A program made the position numbers and the translations under genes. Positions 49,421-58,299 of a stretch of 64,000 nt of DNA are shown one piece after another (the first letter of the stretch is position 1; every line of letters starts with the position of its first letter). The notes under the pieces were generated by a model that did not search any database, was not told where the DNA came from, and saw only the letters and a list, made by a program, of their open reading frames with translations. The stretch comes from Streptomyces sp. RFCAC02 (GTDB lineage: Bacteria > Actinomycetota > Actinomycetes > Streptomycetales > Streptomycetaceae): assembly GCF_004193175.1 (NCBI RefSeq), contig NZ_SAUH01000001.1, forward strand, positions 5,737,501 to 5,801,500, in the 5' to 3' direction.

Positions 49421-50461
49421 ATGCCCATACGCACCGCGCGACCACGGGCGCGTCACCCGCGGGGGCGACGCACGGCACCGGCCGCCGGGTCCCTCCGCCG
49501 CGCCCTGCCGGCCGCCGTGCTCCTCGCGCTCGCGCCCGGAACCGCGCTGGCCGCCACGGAGGACCCGACCGCACCGGCCGCTCCGGACGACAGCCTGGAG
49601 CAGACCCTCTCGCCGGAGGAGGAGAGCGTCGGCGGACAAGCGGTCCTGAGCACCGGACACGTCGACATCGGACCCCGCTTCACCGACGGCACTTGGCGCA
49701 TCGAGGCCCACGACGACTCGCGCACACCGCCCGTGTGGCGGCCCGTCGCGGACACCGTCACCCAGGTCGCCGACGCGGCGGTGCAGCAGGCCCCGGACGA
49801 CCCGGCGTTCGGCTTCCTCGACGCCGAGCCCGGCAGCGACGTGTACGTCATCCCGCAGACGCAGGACCCGGACGTCGTCTGGCTCGGCTGGAACACCCAG
49901 GACCCGGAGGTCATGGAACGCGTCGACCGCGGAGTGACGCTGACGATGCACGGCGCCGAAGGGCCGGGCCACGTCTCCGTCTTCCTCCAGAACGGCGACC
50001 TCGGCGCGCCCGACGTGCTGTGGGACGGCGACGAGGACGGCGCGCAGGACCTGTGGGTCGACGTCAACACCCACACCCACGCCAACTGGGTCTTCACCGA
50101 ACCGGGCGTGTACACGATCGACTTCGAGATGTCCGCCGACCTGGTCGGCGGCGAGCACGTGTCCGACCGTACGCTCATGCGGTTCGCGGTGGGCGACGGC
50201 ACCGCCGTCGAGGACGCCTTCGCCGCCGGCACCGAGCCCGACACCACCACCGACGAGGAGTCACCCGCCGCCGGACCGGCCGGTGACCGGGACGCCACCA
50301 CGGCCCAGGACGACGGCCCGTCGATGCGCACCACGCTGCTGCTGGTCGGCGCCGCCATGGTCATGCTGCTCCTTCTGGTCCTGCTCGCCGTCCTGCGGAG
50401 CCGGCGCGCCCGACGGCTCGCCGAGCGCGAGACCGCCCCGGACGCGGAGCGGGCACCGTGA
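49421..50461 (+). CDS. Membrane-anchored choice-of-anchor M protein
   Basis: A 346-aa surface protein: signal peptide (cleavage near ALA, about residue 45), one anchor-M domain with STGHVDIGPRF and NTHTHANWVF, a short acidic linker, and a C-terminal membrane helix followed by RSRRARR. There is no LAxTG, so it stays in the membrane. It lies between the ZnuA-like gene and the ATPase gene, overlapping the latter by 4 nt, so it is part of the transporter unit and may hand zinc from wall proteins to the binding protein. Confidence 0.82.
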   Translation: MPIRTARPRARHPRGRRTAPAAGSLRRALPAAVLLALAPGTALAATEDPTAPAAPDDSLEQTLSPEEESVGGQAVLSTGHVDIGPRFTDGTWRIEAHDDSRTPPVWRPVADTVTQVADAAVQQAPDDPAFGFLDAEPGSDVYVIPQTQDPDVVWLGWNTQDPEVMERVDRGVTLTMHGAEGPGHVSVFLQNGDLGAPDVLWDGDEDGAQDLWVDVNTHTHANWVFTEPGVYTIDFEMSADLVGGEHVSDRTLMRFAVGDGTAVEDAFAAGTEPDTTTDEESPAAGPAGDRDATTAQDDGPSMRTTLLLVGAAMVMLLLLVLLAVLRSRRARRLAERETAPDAERAP

Positions 50462-51204
50462 CGGCCGCCCTGTCCGTACGCGGCCTCGGCGTCGCCCTGG
50501 GCGGGCGGCCGGTGCTGCACGACGTCACCCTCGACGTCCGGCCGGGCGAGTTCGTGGGCCTCGTCGGCCCGAACGGCGCCGGCAAGACGACCCTGCTGCG
50601 CTCGGTCCTCGGCCTGGTCGGCCGCACCGGCGGGACCGTCGAGGTCGAGGGCGGCCCCGTCGCGCGCACGCGCCACCGGGTGGGCTACGTGCCGCAGCGC
50701 CACGAGTTCGCGTGGGACTTCCCCCTCAGCGTCGAGGAGGCGGTCGTGGCCGGCCGCGTCCGGCGCATCGGCTGGCTGCGCAGGCCGGGCGTCGCCGACT
50801 ACCGCGCCGCCAGGCAGGCCCTGGAGCGGGTGGGCATGACCGCACTGCGCCGGCGCCCGGTCGGCCAGCTCTCCGGCGGACAGCGCCAACGGGTCCTCGT
50901 CGCCCGCGCGCTCGCCGTCGATCCGGGCGTCCTGCTCCTCGACGAGCCGTTCACCGGCCTCGACATCCCCACGCAGGAACTGCTGACCGACCTGTTCGCC
51001 GACCTCGGCCGGGAGGGCAGGGCACTGCTGATGACGACGCACGACCTCGTCGGCGCCATGCACACCTGCGACCGGCTGATCCTCGTCAACCGCACGGTCG
51101 TCGCCGCCGGCCGGCCGGACGAGCTGCGGGACGCCGACCTGTGGCGCGCCGCCTTCGGCATCAGGCCGGGCAGCCCCCTGCTCGCCGCGCTGGGGGTGGC
51201 GTGA
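50458..51204 (+). CDS. ZnuC-like ABC transporter ATPase
   Basis: A 248-aa ATPase: Walker A GPNGAGKT (38-45), signature LSGGQRQR, Walker B VLLLDEPF and H-loop TTHD. GTG start within a GTGA overlap with the anchor protein gene; the stop overlaps the permease start (TGATG). It resembles the ATP-binding subunit of the anchored-repeat ABC transporters (TIGR03771) and ZnuC. It powers the zinc import system. Confidence 0.9.
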   Translation: MTAALSVRGLGVALGGRPVLHDVTLDVRPGEFVGLVGPNGAGKTTLLRSVLGLVGRTGGTVEVEGGPVARTRHRVGYVPQRHEFAWDFPLSVEEAVVAGRVRRIGWLRRPGVADYRAARQALERVGMTALRRRPVGQLSGGQRQRVLVARALAVDPGVLLLDEPFTGLDIPTQELLTDLFADLGREGRALLMTTHDLVGAMHTCDRLILVNRTVVAAGRPDELRDADLWRAAFGIRPGSPLLAALGVA

Positions 51205-52108
51205 TGCTCTCCCTGCCCCAGTTCTTCGCCGACCTGTTCAACCCGGCCCTCTCGTTCCTCCCCAAGGCGCTGTTCGTCGCCCTGATGTCCTCGGCGGTCT
51301 GCGGCGTCATCGGCTGCTACGTCGTGCTGCGCGGCATGGCGTTCATCGGCGACGCCGTCTCGCACGCCGTCTTCCCCGGGCTCGCCGCCGCCTTCGTGCT
51401 CCAGGGCAACCTGGTGCTCGGCGGCTCGGTCGCCGGCGTGCTGACGGCCGTCGCGGTGGCCGTCTTCGCGCAGAACCGGCGGCTGCGGGAGGACAGCGTC
51501 ATCGGCGTGTTCTTCGTGGCGGCGTTCGCCCTCGGCATCGTCATCATCAGCCGCTCCCCGGGCTACGCCGGCTCCCTGGAACAGTTCCTCTTCGGCTCCA
51601 TCACCGGCATCCCCGACGAGGACATCTACGTCGTCGCCGTCTCCTCCGTGGTGCTCCTGTCGATCACCTTCCTGTTGCACAAGGAGTTCGTCGCCGTCAC
51701 GCTGGACCGCGAGTCGGCCCGGGCGCTCGGCCTCCCCGTCTTCGTCCTCGACCTCGTGCTCTACGTGATGGTGTCGATGGCGGTCGTGGTCTCGGTGGGG
51801 ATGATCGGCAACATCCTCGTGCTGGCGCTGCTGGTGACCCCCGCGGCTACGGCGCGCCTGCTCACCGACCGGATCGGCGTGATGATGTGTCTGGCCCCGC
51901 TGATCGGCGGGTTCTCGGCCTTCACCGGCCTCTACCTCTCCTGGAGCGTCGACCTGCCCACCGGCGGCACGATCGTGCTCGTCGCCACCTGCGTCTTCCT
52001 CCTGGCCTGGCTGCTGGCCCCCGGCACGGCCTCTGCGCCCGCCTGCTCGTGCGGCTGCGTCCTCCGCGCGCCACCGGCGACGAGGTGCCGGCGACGGCCG
52101 GCGGCTGA
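51204..52108 (+). pseudogene. ZnuB-like ABC permease, C-terminal frameshift
   Basis: A zinc/manganese-type (ABC-3) permease with about eight helices (MLSLPQFFADLFNPALSFLP start, then GMAFIGDAVSHAVFPG). Coding is intact to about residue 272. At the C-run 52018-52022 the frame shifts: as written it reads through a long nonsense tail of over 250 residues, whereas one extra C gives LLAPRHGLCARLLVRLRPP and a stop at 52108, for a normal 301 aa. All helices lie before the break, so function could survive. Probably a base-call error, but a real mutation cannot be excluded. Confidence 0.8.
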
Positions 52109-52128
52109 GCGCGCGGCACGCCGAAGCG

Positions 52129-52160
52129 AGGGGGTCCCCGCCTGCGGGCGGGGACCCCCT
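52129..52160. terminator. Bidirectional terminator between permease and wall protein
   Basis: AGGGGGTCCCCGCC pairs perfectly with GGCGGGGACCCCCT around TGCG and is followed by CTTCCTT. It separates the convergent permease and wall-protein genes. Confidence 0.85.
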
Positions 52161-52195
52161 CTTCCTTCAGCCGGACCCGGCGGAGCGCCGTGGGC

Positions 52196-54687
52196 TCAGT
52201 CCGGTCCGCCGGCGCGGCGCCACCGCCCGCGCGCGGCGAGGGCCGCCGCCCCCGCCAGCGTGAGCAGGGCCGCCGCACCGGCCGGAACCAGCAGGCCGGA
52301 GCCCGTGCTCGCGAGTGATCCGCCACCCGCCGGGTCACCACCGGTTCCCCCGCTGTCCCCGCCCGAGGCCGTCTGCCCGGCGGACGTGCCGCCGGCCGGG
52401 GACGGGGACGCCGTGTCGTCCGGCGCACCCGGCTCCGACGGGTCCGTCGGCCCCCCGGCGTCCCCGGGCGTTCCGGAATCCGCCGGGTCGTCCGGGGCGC
52501 CGGGGGTGTCCGGCCCGCCCGGCTCACCGGACCCCGCCGCGTCGGCGCAGGTCTCGGTCAGCGTCGTGGCGTCGTGCTCGAACATCGCGCCGGACGAGCG
52601 GAAGAACGGGTACGCGTCATCGCTCCTGACGGCGGAGTCGGCGGGGTCGAGCGGTCCGTCGACGACCAGCGTCAGGAGATGGTCGTCGGAGACCTCCGTG
52701 CCGTCCGGGAGGACGGCGCTCCACCGCATGGCGACGCAGTACCTGCCCGGGGCGGTCGCCGCCCACTCGTGGGTCGTGGTCTCCGCGCCGGGGATCAGGG
52801 AGTGGCTCCCGATCCCCTCGGCGGTGTCGAACACGACCCCCTGCCGGTAGGCCGAGAGCGAGAGGTCGCCCGGCCCGCCGACGTCCGTGATCTCCCACCG
52901 CACGCCGCCGTCCACCCCGCCGGCCGGCACGCCCGTGGCGTCCCACTCCAGGTACGGATTGGTGAACCGGGAGGCGTCGGGACCGCCCGCGCTGAACTCG
53001 TACGGCCGCGCTTCCCCGGCGCGCTGGTGGAAGATCACGTCGTCGATGTCGCTGGTGAACCCGGGCGACGCGGCGTACGGGTCCTCGTGGCGGAATCCGA
53101 CCGACAGCGCCCCGTCCTCCAGCCGGGCGGCGAGCGTGTTCATGCCGCCCTCGATCAGGACCGGGGACGCGTCGGGGCCGGCGACGAGGGGCTTCGGGCC
53201 GGAGACGGGATACTCCTGGGTCCCGCCGCACGAGCCGATGTCCTCGGGTACGTCCCCACGGCCCAGGTGAGTTGGCGGCTGTCCTGGGACAGCGTGCCGT
53301 CGGGCAGGCGGGCCTGCACCGTGAAGGCCATGCAGTAGACGCCGGCGGCGGTGAAGGTCCAGTTGAAGTGCGCGTGCGAGTCGAGGTACCAGGTGTAGCC
53401 GCCCGGCAGCCCCGTGCGGGTGCTGTACAGGATGCCGGCCTTGCCGAGCAGGGCGGCCTCCTGGAACCACAGGACGGCGTCGCCGGGCGCCTCGGCACCT
53501 CCGGGGCCGGTGACGGCGTCGAGCCGTACGCTCACCGGTGCCTGCGGCATGCCGTCGAGGGTCGGGGACTCGGTGGAGGCGCCGACCCAGGGGGTCGTGC
53601 CGTCGGAGCGGCCGTCCTGCGGGCTGTTCCACACGGTTCGGCCGGGATCCGCGATGAACGAGTAGTCCGCGTCATCGGTGTACGTGTCGGGCAGGCGCAG
53701 TTGCGTCTCCTGGCCGCTGTGCAGGACGAAGTCGTCCCAGTCCAGGGTGCCCAGCGTCTGGTGACGGGCACGCAGGGCGAGGTGCCCGGTGCCGTCGTCG
53801 GCGACGTCGAGTTCGGGGTAGAGGGCGTCGACGTGGCCGTTCTCGATCACCGTGATTCCGGGGTCCTGGCCATCGCCCGGCTCCTCCGGCTCTTCGGGCT
53901 CCTCCGGTTCCCCGGGGTCGTCTCCGCCACCCGGTTCCTCCGGTCCCTCCGGGACACCGGGCGTATCGGCCGCCGTGCCGCAGGGCGCGTCGTCGGCCAC
54001 CGTGTCGCCGACGGCGAAGCGCACCTCCTGGCTCACGGTCTCCGCACCGCGTGCGGCGGTGAAGGTGACGCAGTACATGCCCTCGGCGGTGAACCTGCTG
54101 ACACCGTCCCTGAACTGCGAGGACACCGAGTACGTCGTCGTGGACCCCTGCGCGGAGCCGTCGGAGCGCACGCCCGTCCCGAACTGGTACCGGCCGTCCT
54201 CCCGGGGCGGCGCCGACGCCTCGTTCCCGTTGCCGACCCGGTAGTGCGCGAACGACCCGGGCGCCGTGATGCCGCTCACCCCGAAGGTGACGGGCGCGGC
54301 GGCGGTGGCCGTCGGGTAGACGCGGAACGAGGGGCCGACCGCCGCGCCGTCCGGTGCGGCGGCGTTGGCCGTCGTCCAGCCGGCCGCGCCGGCCGTCCCG
54401 AGCCAGGCGTAGGCCGGGTCGTCCGGGTCGGGCAGGGCGCTCCGGTTCGCCGACGGCACGCGCAGGGTGGGCAGGGCGTCCACGGGGACTCCGTCGGCCA
54501 GCGGCTGCACCGCGAAGGCGCCACTGGCCGGGGCGTAGACCTGGAGGGCGAAGTCGCCCTGCGCGGCGGCGTCACCGCCGGTCTCCGCGGCGGGGACGGC
54601 GGCGGCGGTGCTCGCGCCGATGAGCAGTGCGGCGAGGAGCGGCGCGAGGAAGCGCGCGTGACGGATGGTGCGGGGCGTTCGTCTCAT
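52196..54687 (-). pseudogene. Large wall-anchored repeat protein, frameshifted
   Basis: One protein of about 830 aa, split into two frames by a missing base in the CCCC run at 53254-53257. Restoring it gives ...TWAVGDVPEDIGSCGG..., continuous across the junction, and the corrected length is exactly divisible by three. Order: signal peptide; a degenerate anchor-M domain without His; a Glu/Pro linker; a full anchor-M domain (NGHVDALYPELD, SHAHFNWTF); a third, partial one (TTHEWAAT); a Pro/Gly/Asp linker; LASTG, helix and basic tail. It matches the ABC transporter-associated wall proteins (TIGR03773 type). Likely sorted by class E sortase. Confidence 0.78.
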
Positions 54688-54812
54688 CTCTCAGCTCTCT
54701 GGTCCGTGCGCCGACGGCGTCGGCCGGTGCGCGCCGTCCGGCGCGAACGGCGGGAGGGGCGGGACCGCGCCGACGCGGTCCCGCCCCCTGCCCGTCCGGG
54801 AGGCCGGGTCGG

Positions 54813-55469
54813 TCACTCGATCACGAAGGCGCGCGGCGTGATGGTGTCGAGCAGGACGCCGTCCGCGTACACGTCGAAGGACAGCGCATAGGAGCCGCCC
54901 GTCGCCGGACCCTCGAACGTCCACACGGCGTGCTGGTGGCTGCCGGGGGAGAGGGCGATGCGGCCGGAGTCCGCCGTCGAGGTGGCGCCCGAACCGGAGG
55001 TCGCGACGGTCACGTCACCGGGGTTGGCGCCGGAGGCGGCCCTGACGTCTATCTCGACGGAGGGAGCGTTCTCGGCGCCGACGCAGGCGCCCTCCTCGTC
55101 GTAGGAGAAGCCCACGAACGGCAGGCCCTCCTCGACGATCGAGCTGTCCGAGACGACGTAGGCGCCCGCGGAGTAGGTCAGGCCGGCTTCGCCGATCGTG
55201 TGGACGAACGCGTAGTCGCCGATGTCGTCCACGCCGTCCGTGTTCCCCGGCGCGACGTGCTCGGAGGGGGAGTTCCCGTCGATGTGCGTGCCCACCTCGA
55301 GCAGCGCGTCGCCGCCGTCGAGCTCGCACTCGACCTCGGTCAGGTCGACGTGCCCGCTGGAGACGCTCTTCAGCGGGTCGAGCGCGTAGGCCGAGGACGC
55401 GGTGGCCACCCCGATGAGGGCTGCCGCGCCCAGGGTGCCGGCGATGGTGAGGGCTGTGGCGGCTTTCAT
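54813..55469 (-). CDS. Secreted anchor-M-like protein
   Basis: A 218-aa protein with signal peptide (cleavage near AYA, about residue 29) and a single anchor-M-like domain: SSGHVDLTEVEC, a Ser/Gly-rich middle, and GSHQHAVWTFEG. No wall or membrane anchor, so it is freely secreted. Zur box 5 lies about 95 bp upstream. The start MKAATALTIAG is chosen because it begins a complete signal peptide. It may capture zinc away from the cell surface. Confidence 0.78.
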   Translation of the reverse strand: MKAATALTIAGTLGAAALIGVATASSAYALDPLKSVSSGHVDLTEVECELDGGDALLEVGTHIDGNSPSEHVAPGNTDGVDDIGDYAFVHTIGEAGLTYSAGAYVVSDSSIVEEGLPFVGFSYDEEGACVGAENAPSVEIDVRAASGANPGDVTVATSGSGATSTADSGRIALSPGSHQHAVWTFEGPATGGSYALSFDVYADGVLLDTITPRAFVIE

Positions 55470-55563
55470 GACGCATCTCCTGTCTGGACCGGCCCGCCGC
55501 GCCGTGGAGGCGGGCGTGGCCATGCTGCGGCGCGGCGGCCGGGTGACACCCGCCGCGTCTGTT

Positions 55564-55582
55564 GAAAGTGATTATCAACATC
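55564..55582. promoter_or_regulatory. Zur-type operator, box 5
   Basis: GAAAGTGATTATCAACATC follows the same pattern with more differences in the right arm. It is placed upstream of the leftward secreted protein. Confidence 0.6.
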
Positions 55583-55653
55583 AGAACTGACCGGCTGTCA
55601 ATCCTCGTCCACGAACCGTGCATCCCCGGCCGGAGGGGGGTGGGGGTTGAAAC

Positions 55654-55672
55654 GAAAACGACATTCATTACC
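55654..55672. promoter_or_regulatory. Zur-type operator, box 6
   Basis: GAAAACGACATTCATTACC resembles the other boxes, mainly at GAAAA and CATTAC. It lies 45 bp before the rightward surface-protein gene at 55717 and overlaps its likely promoter. Confidence 0.55.
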
Positions 55673-55716
55673 ATCGTGGTGGGTGCTCGCCCCCGAGCGC
55701 CAGGGAAAGGAACCTC

Positions 55717-57483
55717 ATGCATCACTCCGTGAGACGACGGCGCATCGGTCGCACGACCCTCGCCGCCGGGCTGATCGGCGCGCTCGCGGCCATCACGCCC
55801 ACGACACAGGCCGCCGCCCACGACCCCGCCGAGGGACGGGAGCTGCTCGGCGCCGGAGTCCATGTCGACGCGGTCTACCCCGAGATCGAGGACGGCCGGC
55901 TCGACGTGCGGACGCTCACGCCCGACGGTGTGGTGGACCCGGACGACGTCGCGCTCCACATACCGGACACCGAGACCTCGCACGTGACCCTCCCCGAGGG
56001 CTACGACTTCCTCGGCCCCGAGGGAACGGAGGCGTGGACCTCGACCGAGGTGCAGGACCCGTCGGTCGTCTGGCCCGGCTGGTCGTTCGAGGGCATCGGG
56101 CAGGGAGTGCTGCAGGGCACCGTCAAGGTCAGCTACGCGGGTTTCAGCTACGCCGGTGAGGCGGACGAGCCCCGCTTCGCGGTCACCCAGCCCGGCGGTT
56201 TCGACGGCAGCAAGGTGAGCCGCCTGTTCGTGCCCGGATCGACGTTCACCTCCGTCACCGGCGAGGCCGGTTCGCACACGCACGCCACCTGGACGTTCAC
56301 CGAACAGGGCACGTACGACATCGACTTCACCGTCGATGTGACGCTCGCGGACGGCACCCCGCTCTCCGACGACACGACCGTCCGCTTCATCGTCGGCGAA
56401 CCCGCCGAGACCGCGACGGCACCCGTCCGGCAGACCGACCCGGAGCCCGCCGACACCGTCGAGGGGCTGACGCTCGTCCCGGACAAGGTGGACGCCGAGT
56501 ACTTCGTCGGACAGACCGTGAACCTGACCGCCCTGTCACCCGACGCGGCGGAGACGGACACCTACCGGTGGTACACGGTCGACCCGGAGACGGGGGAGGC
56601 GTCCCCGGACGACTCCCAGGACGCCCCGGTGTTCACGACGAAGCCCGTCCGGGACCTCGACGGCACGGCCGTGTACGCGGAACGCATCGCCGCCGACGGC
56701 ACGGTGGCCGAGACCTCGGACCCGGTGACGCTCCGGGTGCGGGCGCTTCCACCCACCACGGCGCTCACCGTGACGCCCGACCGGGACACCTACGAGGCGG
56801 GCGACACGGCGCACTTCACCTCGGCGCAGAACCCCCCGACCGACGACGAGCACTACCACTGGTACCTCAGGCCGGCCGGTGAGGAGTCCTACGAGTGGAT
56901 CCCCGAGTCGCGCCTCGCCGACCAGGACCTGGAGATCACCCCCGAACTCGACGGCGCCATGATCACCGCGCGGCTCTTCGACGCCGGCCACGCCGTCCTC
57001 GCCGAGTCGCCGCCGATCCGGATCTCCGTGCCGGGCGGTGACGCCGCCCCGGCCGCGACGGTCGAGGTGCGCGCGGAGCGGGACGACTACGCCGTGGGCG
57101 ACACCGCGTCGTTCACCGCCGAGACCTCGGAGCCGGGGGCGGAGATCGAGTGGTCCGTGCGCAAGAGCGGCGAGAACGGGTTCACCGTCCTGGACGGTGC
57201 GGACGGGACCACGCTGGACCAGGTCGTCGACGCCGGGTGGAACGGCGCGGAGGTCCGTGCCGTCGTGCGCGGCGACGGCGGTGAGGCGATCGCCGAGTCG
57301 AGCGCGGCGGCGCTCGCGGTCTCGGAGGAGACCGGGACGGCCGACGCGGAAACGGACGGCGACGCCGCCGACGACGCGTCCGGCGGCACCCGGATGGCCC
57401 TGATCACCGTGGGGCTCCTCGTGATCTTCGCGGTCATCGCCGTATTCGTCCTGCGCTCCCGCAGGAACCGGTCCGCCGACTGA
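55717..57483 (+). CDS. Membrane-anchored anchor-M protein with Ig-like repeats
   Basis: A 588-aa protein: signal peptide (cleavage near AAA-HD, about residue 34); one anchor-M domain at about 45-230 (GVHVDAVYPEIED, GSHTHATWTF); then three Ig-like repeats, each of about 90 residues, beginning with LTLVPDKVDAEYFVGQ, LTVTPDRDTYEAGD and VEVRAERDDYAVGD; then a C-terminal helix and RSRRNR. No LAxTG. The repeats probably act as a stalk that lifts the metal-binding head above the membrane through the wall. Zur box 6 lies upstream. Confidence 0.83.
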   Translation: MHHSVRRRRIGRTTLAAGLIGALAAITPTTQAAAHDPAEGRELLGAGVHVDAVYPEIEDGRLDVRTLTPDGVVDPDDVALHIPDTETSHVTLPEGYDFLGPEGTEAWTSTEVQDPSVVWPGWSFEGIGQGVLQGTVKVSYAGFSYAGEADEPRFAVTQPGGFDGSKVSRLFVPGSTFTSVTGEAGSHTHATWTFTEQGTYDIDFTVDVTLADGTPLSDDTTVRFIVGEPAETATAPVRQTDPEPADTVEGLTLVPDKVDAEYFVGQTVNLTALSPDAAETDTYRWYTVDPETGEASPDDSQDAPVFTTKPVRDLDGTAVYAERIAADGTVAETSDPVTLRVRALPPTTALTVTPDRDTYEAGDTAHFTSAQNPPTDDEHYHWYLRPAGEESYEWIPESRLADQDLEITPELDGAMITARLFDAGHAVLAESPPIRISVPGGDAAPAATVEVRAERDDYAVGDTASFTAETSEPGAEIEWSVRKSGENGFTVLDGADGTTLDQVVDAGWNGAEVRAVVRGDGGEAIAESSAAALAVSEETGTADAETDGDAADDASGGTRMALITVGLLVIFAVIAVFVLRSRRNRSAD

Positions 57484-57550
57484 CGCCCGGGGTGTCGCCG
57501 CCGGTGCCCGCGGCGACACCCCGGCACCTTCCCGCCCGAGAGGAAACACC

Positions 57551-58273
57551 GTGCCACGAGCCGCACGAACCCGTGTCGACGAACTGGACGAAGGCCACGC
57601 CGACATAGGCCCGGCGCTCATCGACGGCGCATGGGAGATCCGCATCAAGGACGACTCCTCCGGGAACGCCGTGTGGCGCGACCCCGCCGACGTCGTACTG
57701 CGGCTGGGCGACAACGCCGAGCAGACCGTGCCGGAGGACGGCGACTACGCCTTCCTCGGCAGCGCCGGCGATCCGGTCTTCCTGATCCCGCAGACCCGGC
57801 TGCCGGACGTGCTCTGGCTCGGCTGGAACACCCAGCACGAGGAGCTTCAGGCCGATCCCCCCGCCTCCATCACCTTCTCCCTGCACGACCTGGAAGGGCC
57901 CGGAGACCTGCACGTCTTCTTCGACTACGGGGGTTTCCGCCCGCCCCGGCAGGTCTTCGACGGGGTCGGCACGGGCCAGGACCTCGCGATCGAGCCCAAC
58001 ACCCACGCGCACGCCAACTGGGCCTTCAGCGAGCCGGGGACCTACGAGGTGACGTTCACCGCCACGATCGTCTCCGGCTCGGGGGAGACGGCGCGGCCCT
58101 CGGCCGACCTGCGCTTCCTCGTCGGCGACGCGGCCTCGGCCGCCGTCCCGGCCGACGGCGGCGCGAACACCGGCATGGCCCCGGCGGTGGCGGCCACGGC
58201 GGTCGTCCTCGCACTCGCGGCCGTGACACTGCTGCGCCGCCGCGCACACCGAACCGGCGACCGACCCGCCTGA
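57551..58273 (+). CDS. Anchor-M protein without a signal peptide
   Basis: A 240-aa protein with one anchor-M domain (DEGHADIGPALID, NTHAHANWAF) and a C-terminal helix with LLRRRAHR, closely similar to the protein at 49421-50461. Its N-terminus is only VPRAARTRVDELDEGHADIG: the signal peptide found in every paralogue here is missing, although GTG and a GAGAGG site are present. The short basic start runs directly into the domain, which suggests an internal deletion of about 30-50 codons. As it stands, secretion would fail. It follows the Ig-repeat gene by 67 nt in the same direction. Confidence 0.75.
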   Translation: MPRAARTRVDELDEGHADIGPALIDGAWEIRIKDDSSGNAVWRDPADVVLRLGDNAEQTVPEDGDYAFLGSAGDPVFLIPQTRLPDVLWLGWNTQHEELQADPPASITFSLHDLEGPGDLHVFFDYGGFRPPRQVFDGVGTGQDLAIEPNTHAHANWAFSEPGTYEVTFTATIVSGSGETARPSADLRFLVGDAASAAVPADGGANTGMAPAVAATAVVLALAAVTLLRRRAHRTGDRPA

Positions 58274-58299
58274 CGAGGCACCGCCCTCCGGCTCACGGC

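Noticed and set aside
50283..52850. 855-aa frame containing the ABC permease
   Set aside because: Only about 272 residues from 51204 match a permease; the Pro/Ala-rich tail results from a lost base at 52018-52022 and runs antisense into the wall-protein gene.
52196..54687. Two separate surface-protein genes (52196-53632 and 53155-54687)
   Set aside because: The first frame begins with about 140 shadow residues and no signal peptide, and the second ends in nonsense after TWAVG. One added base joins them into a normal anchored protein.
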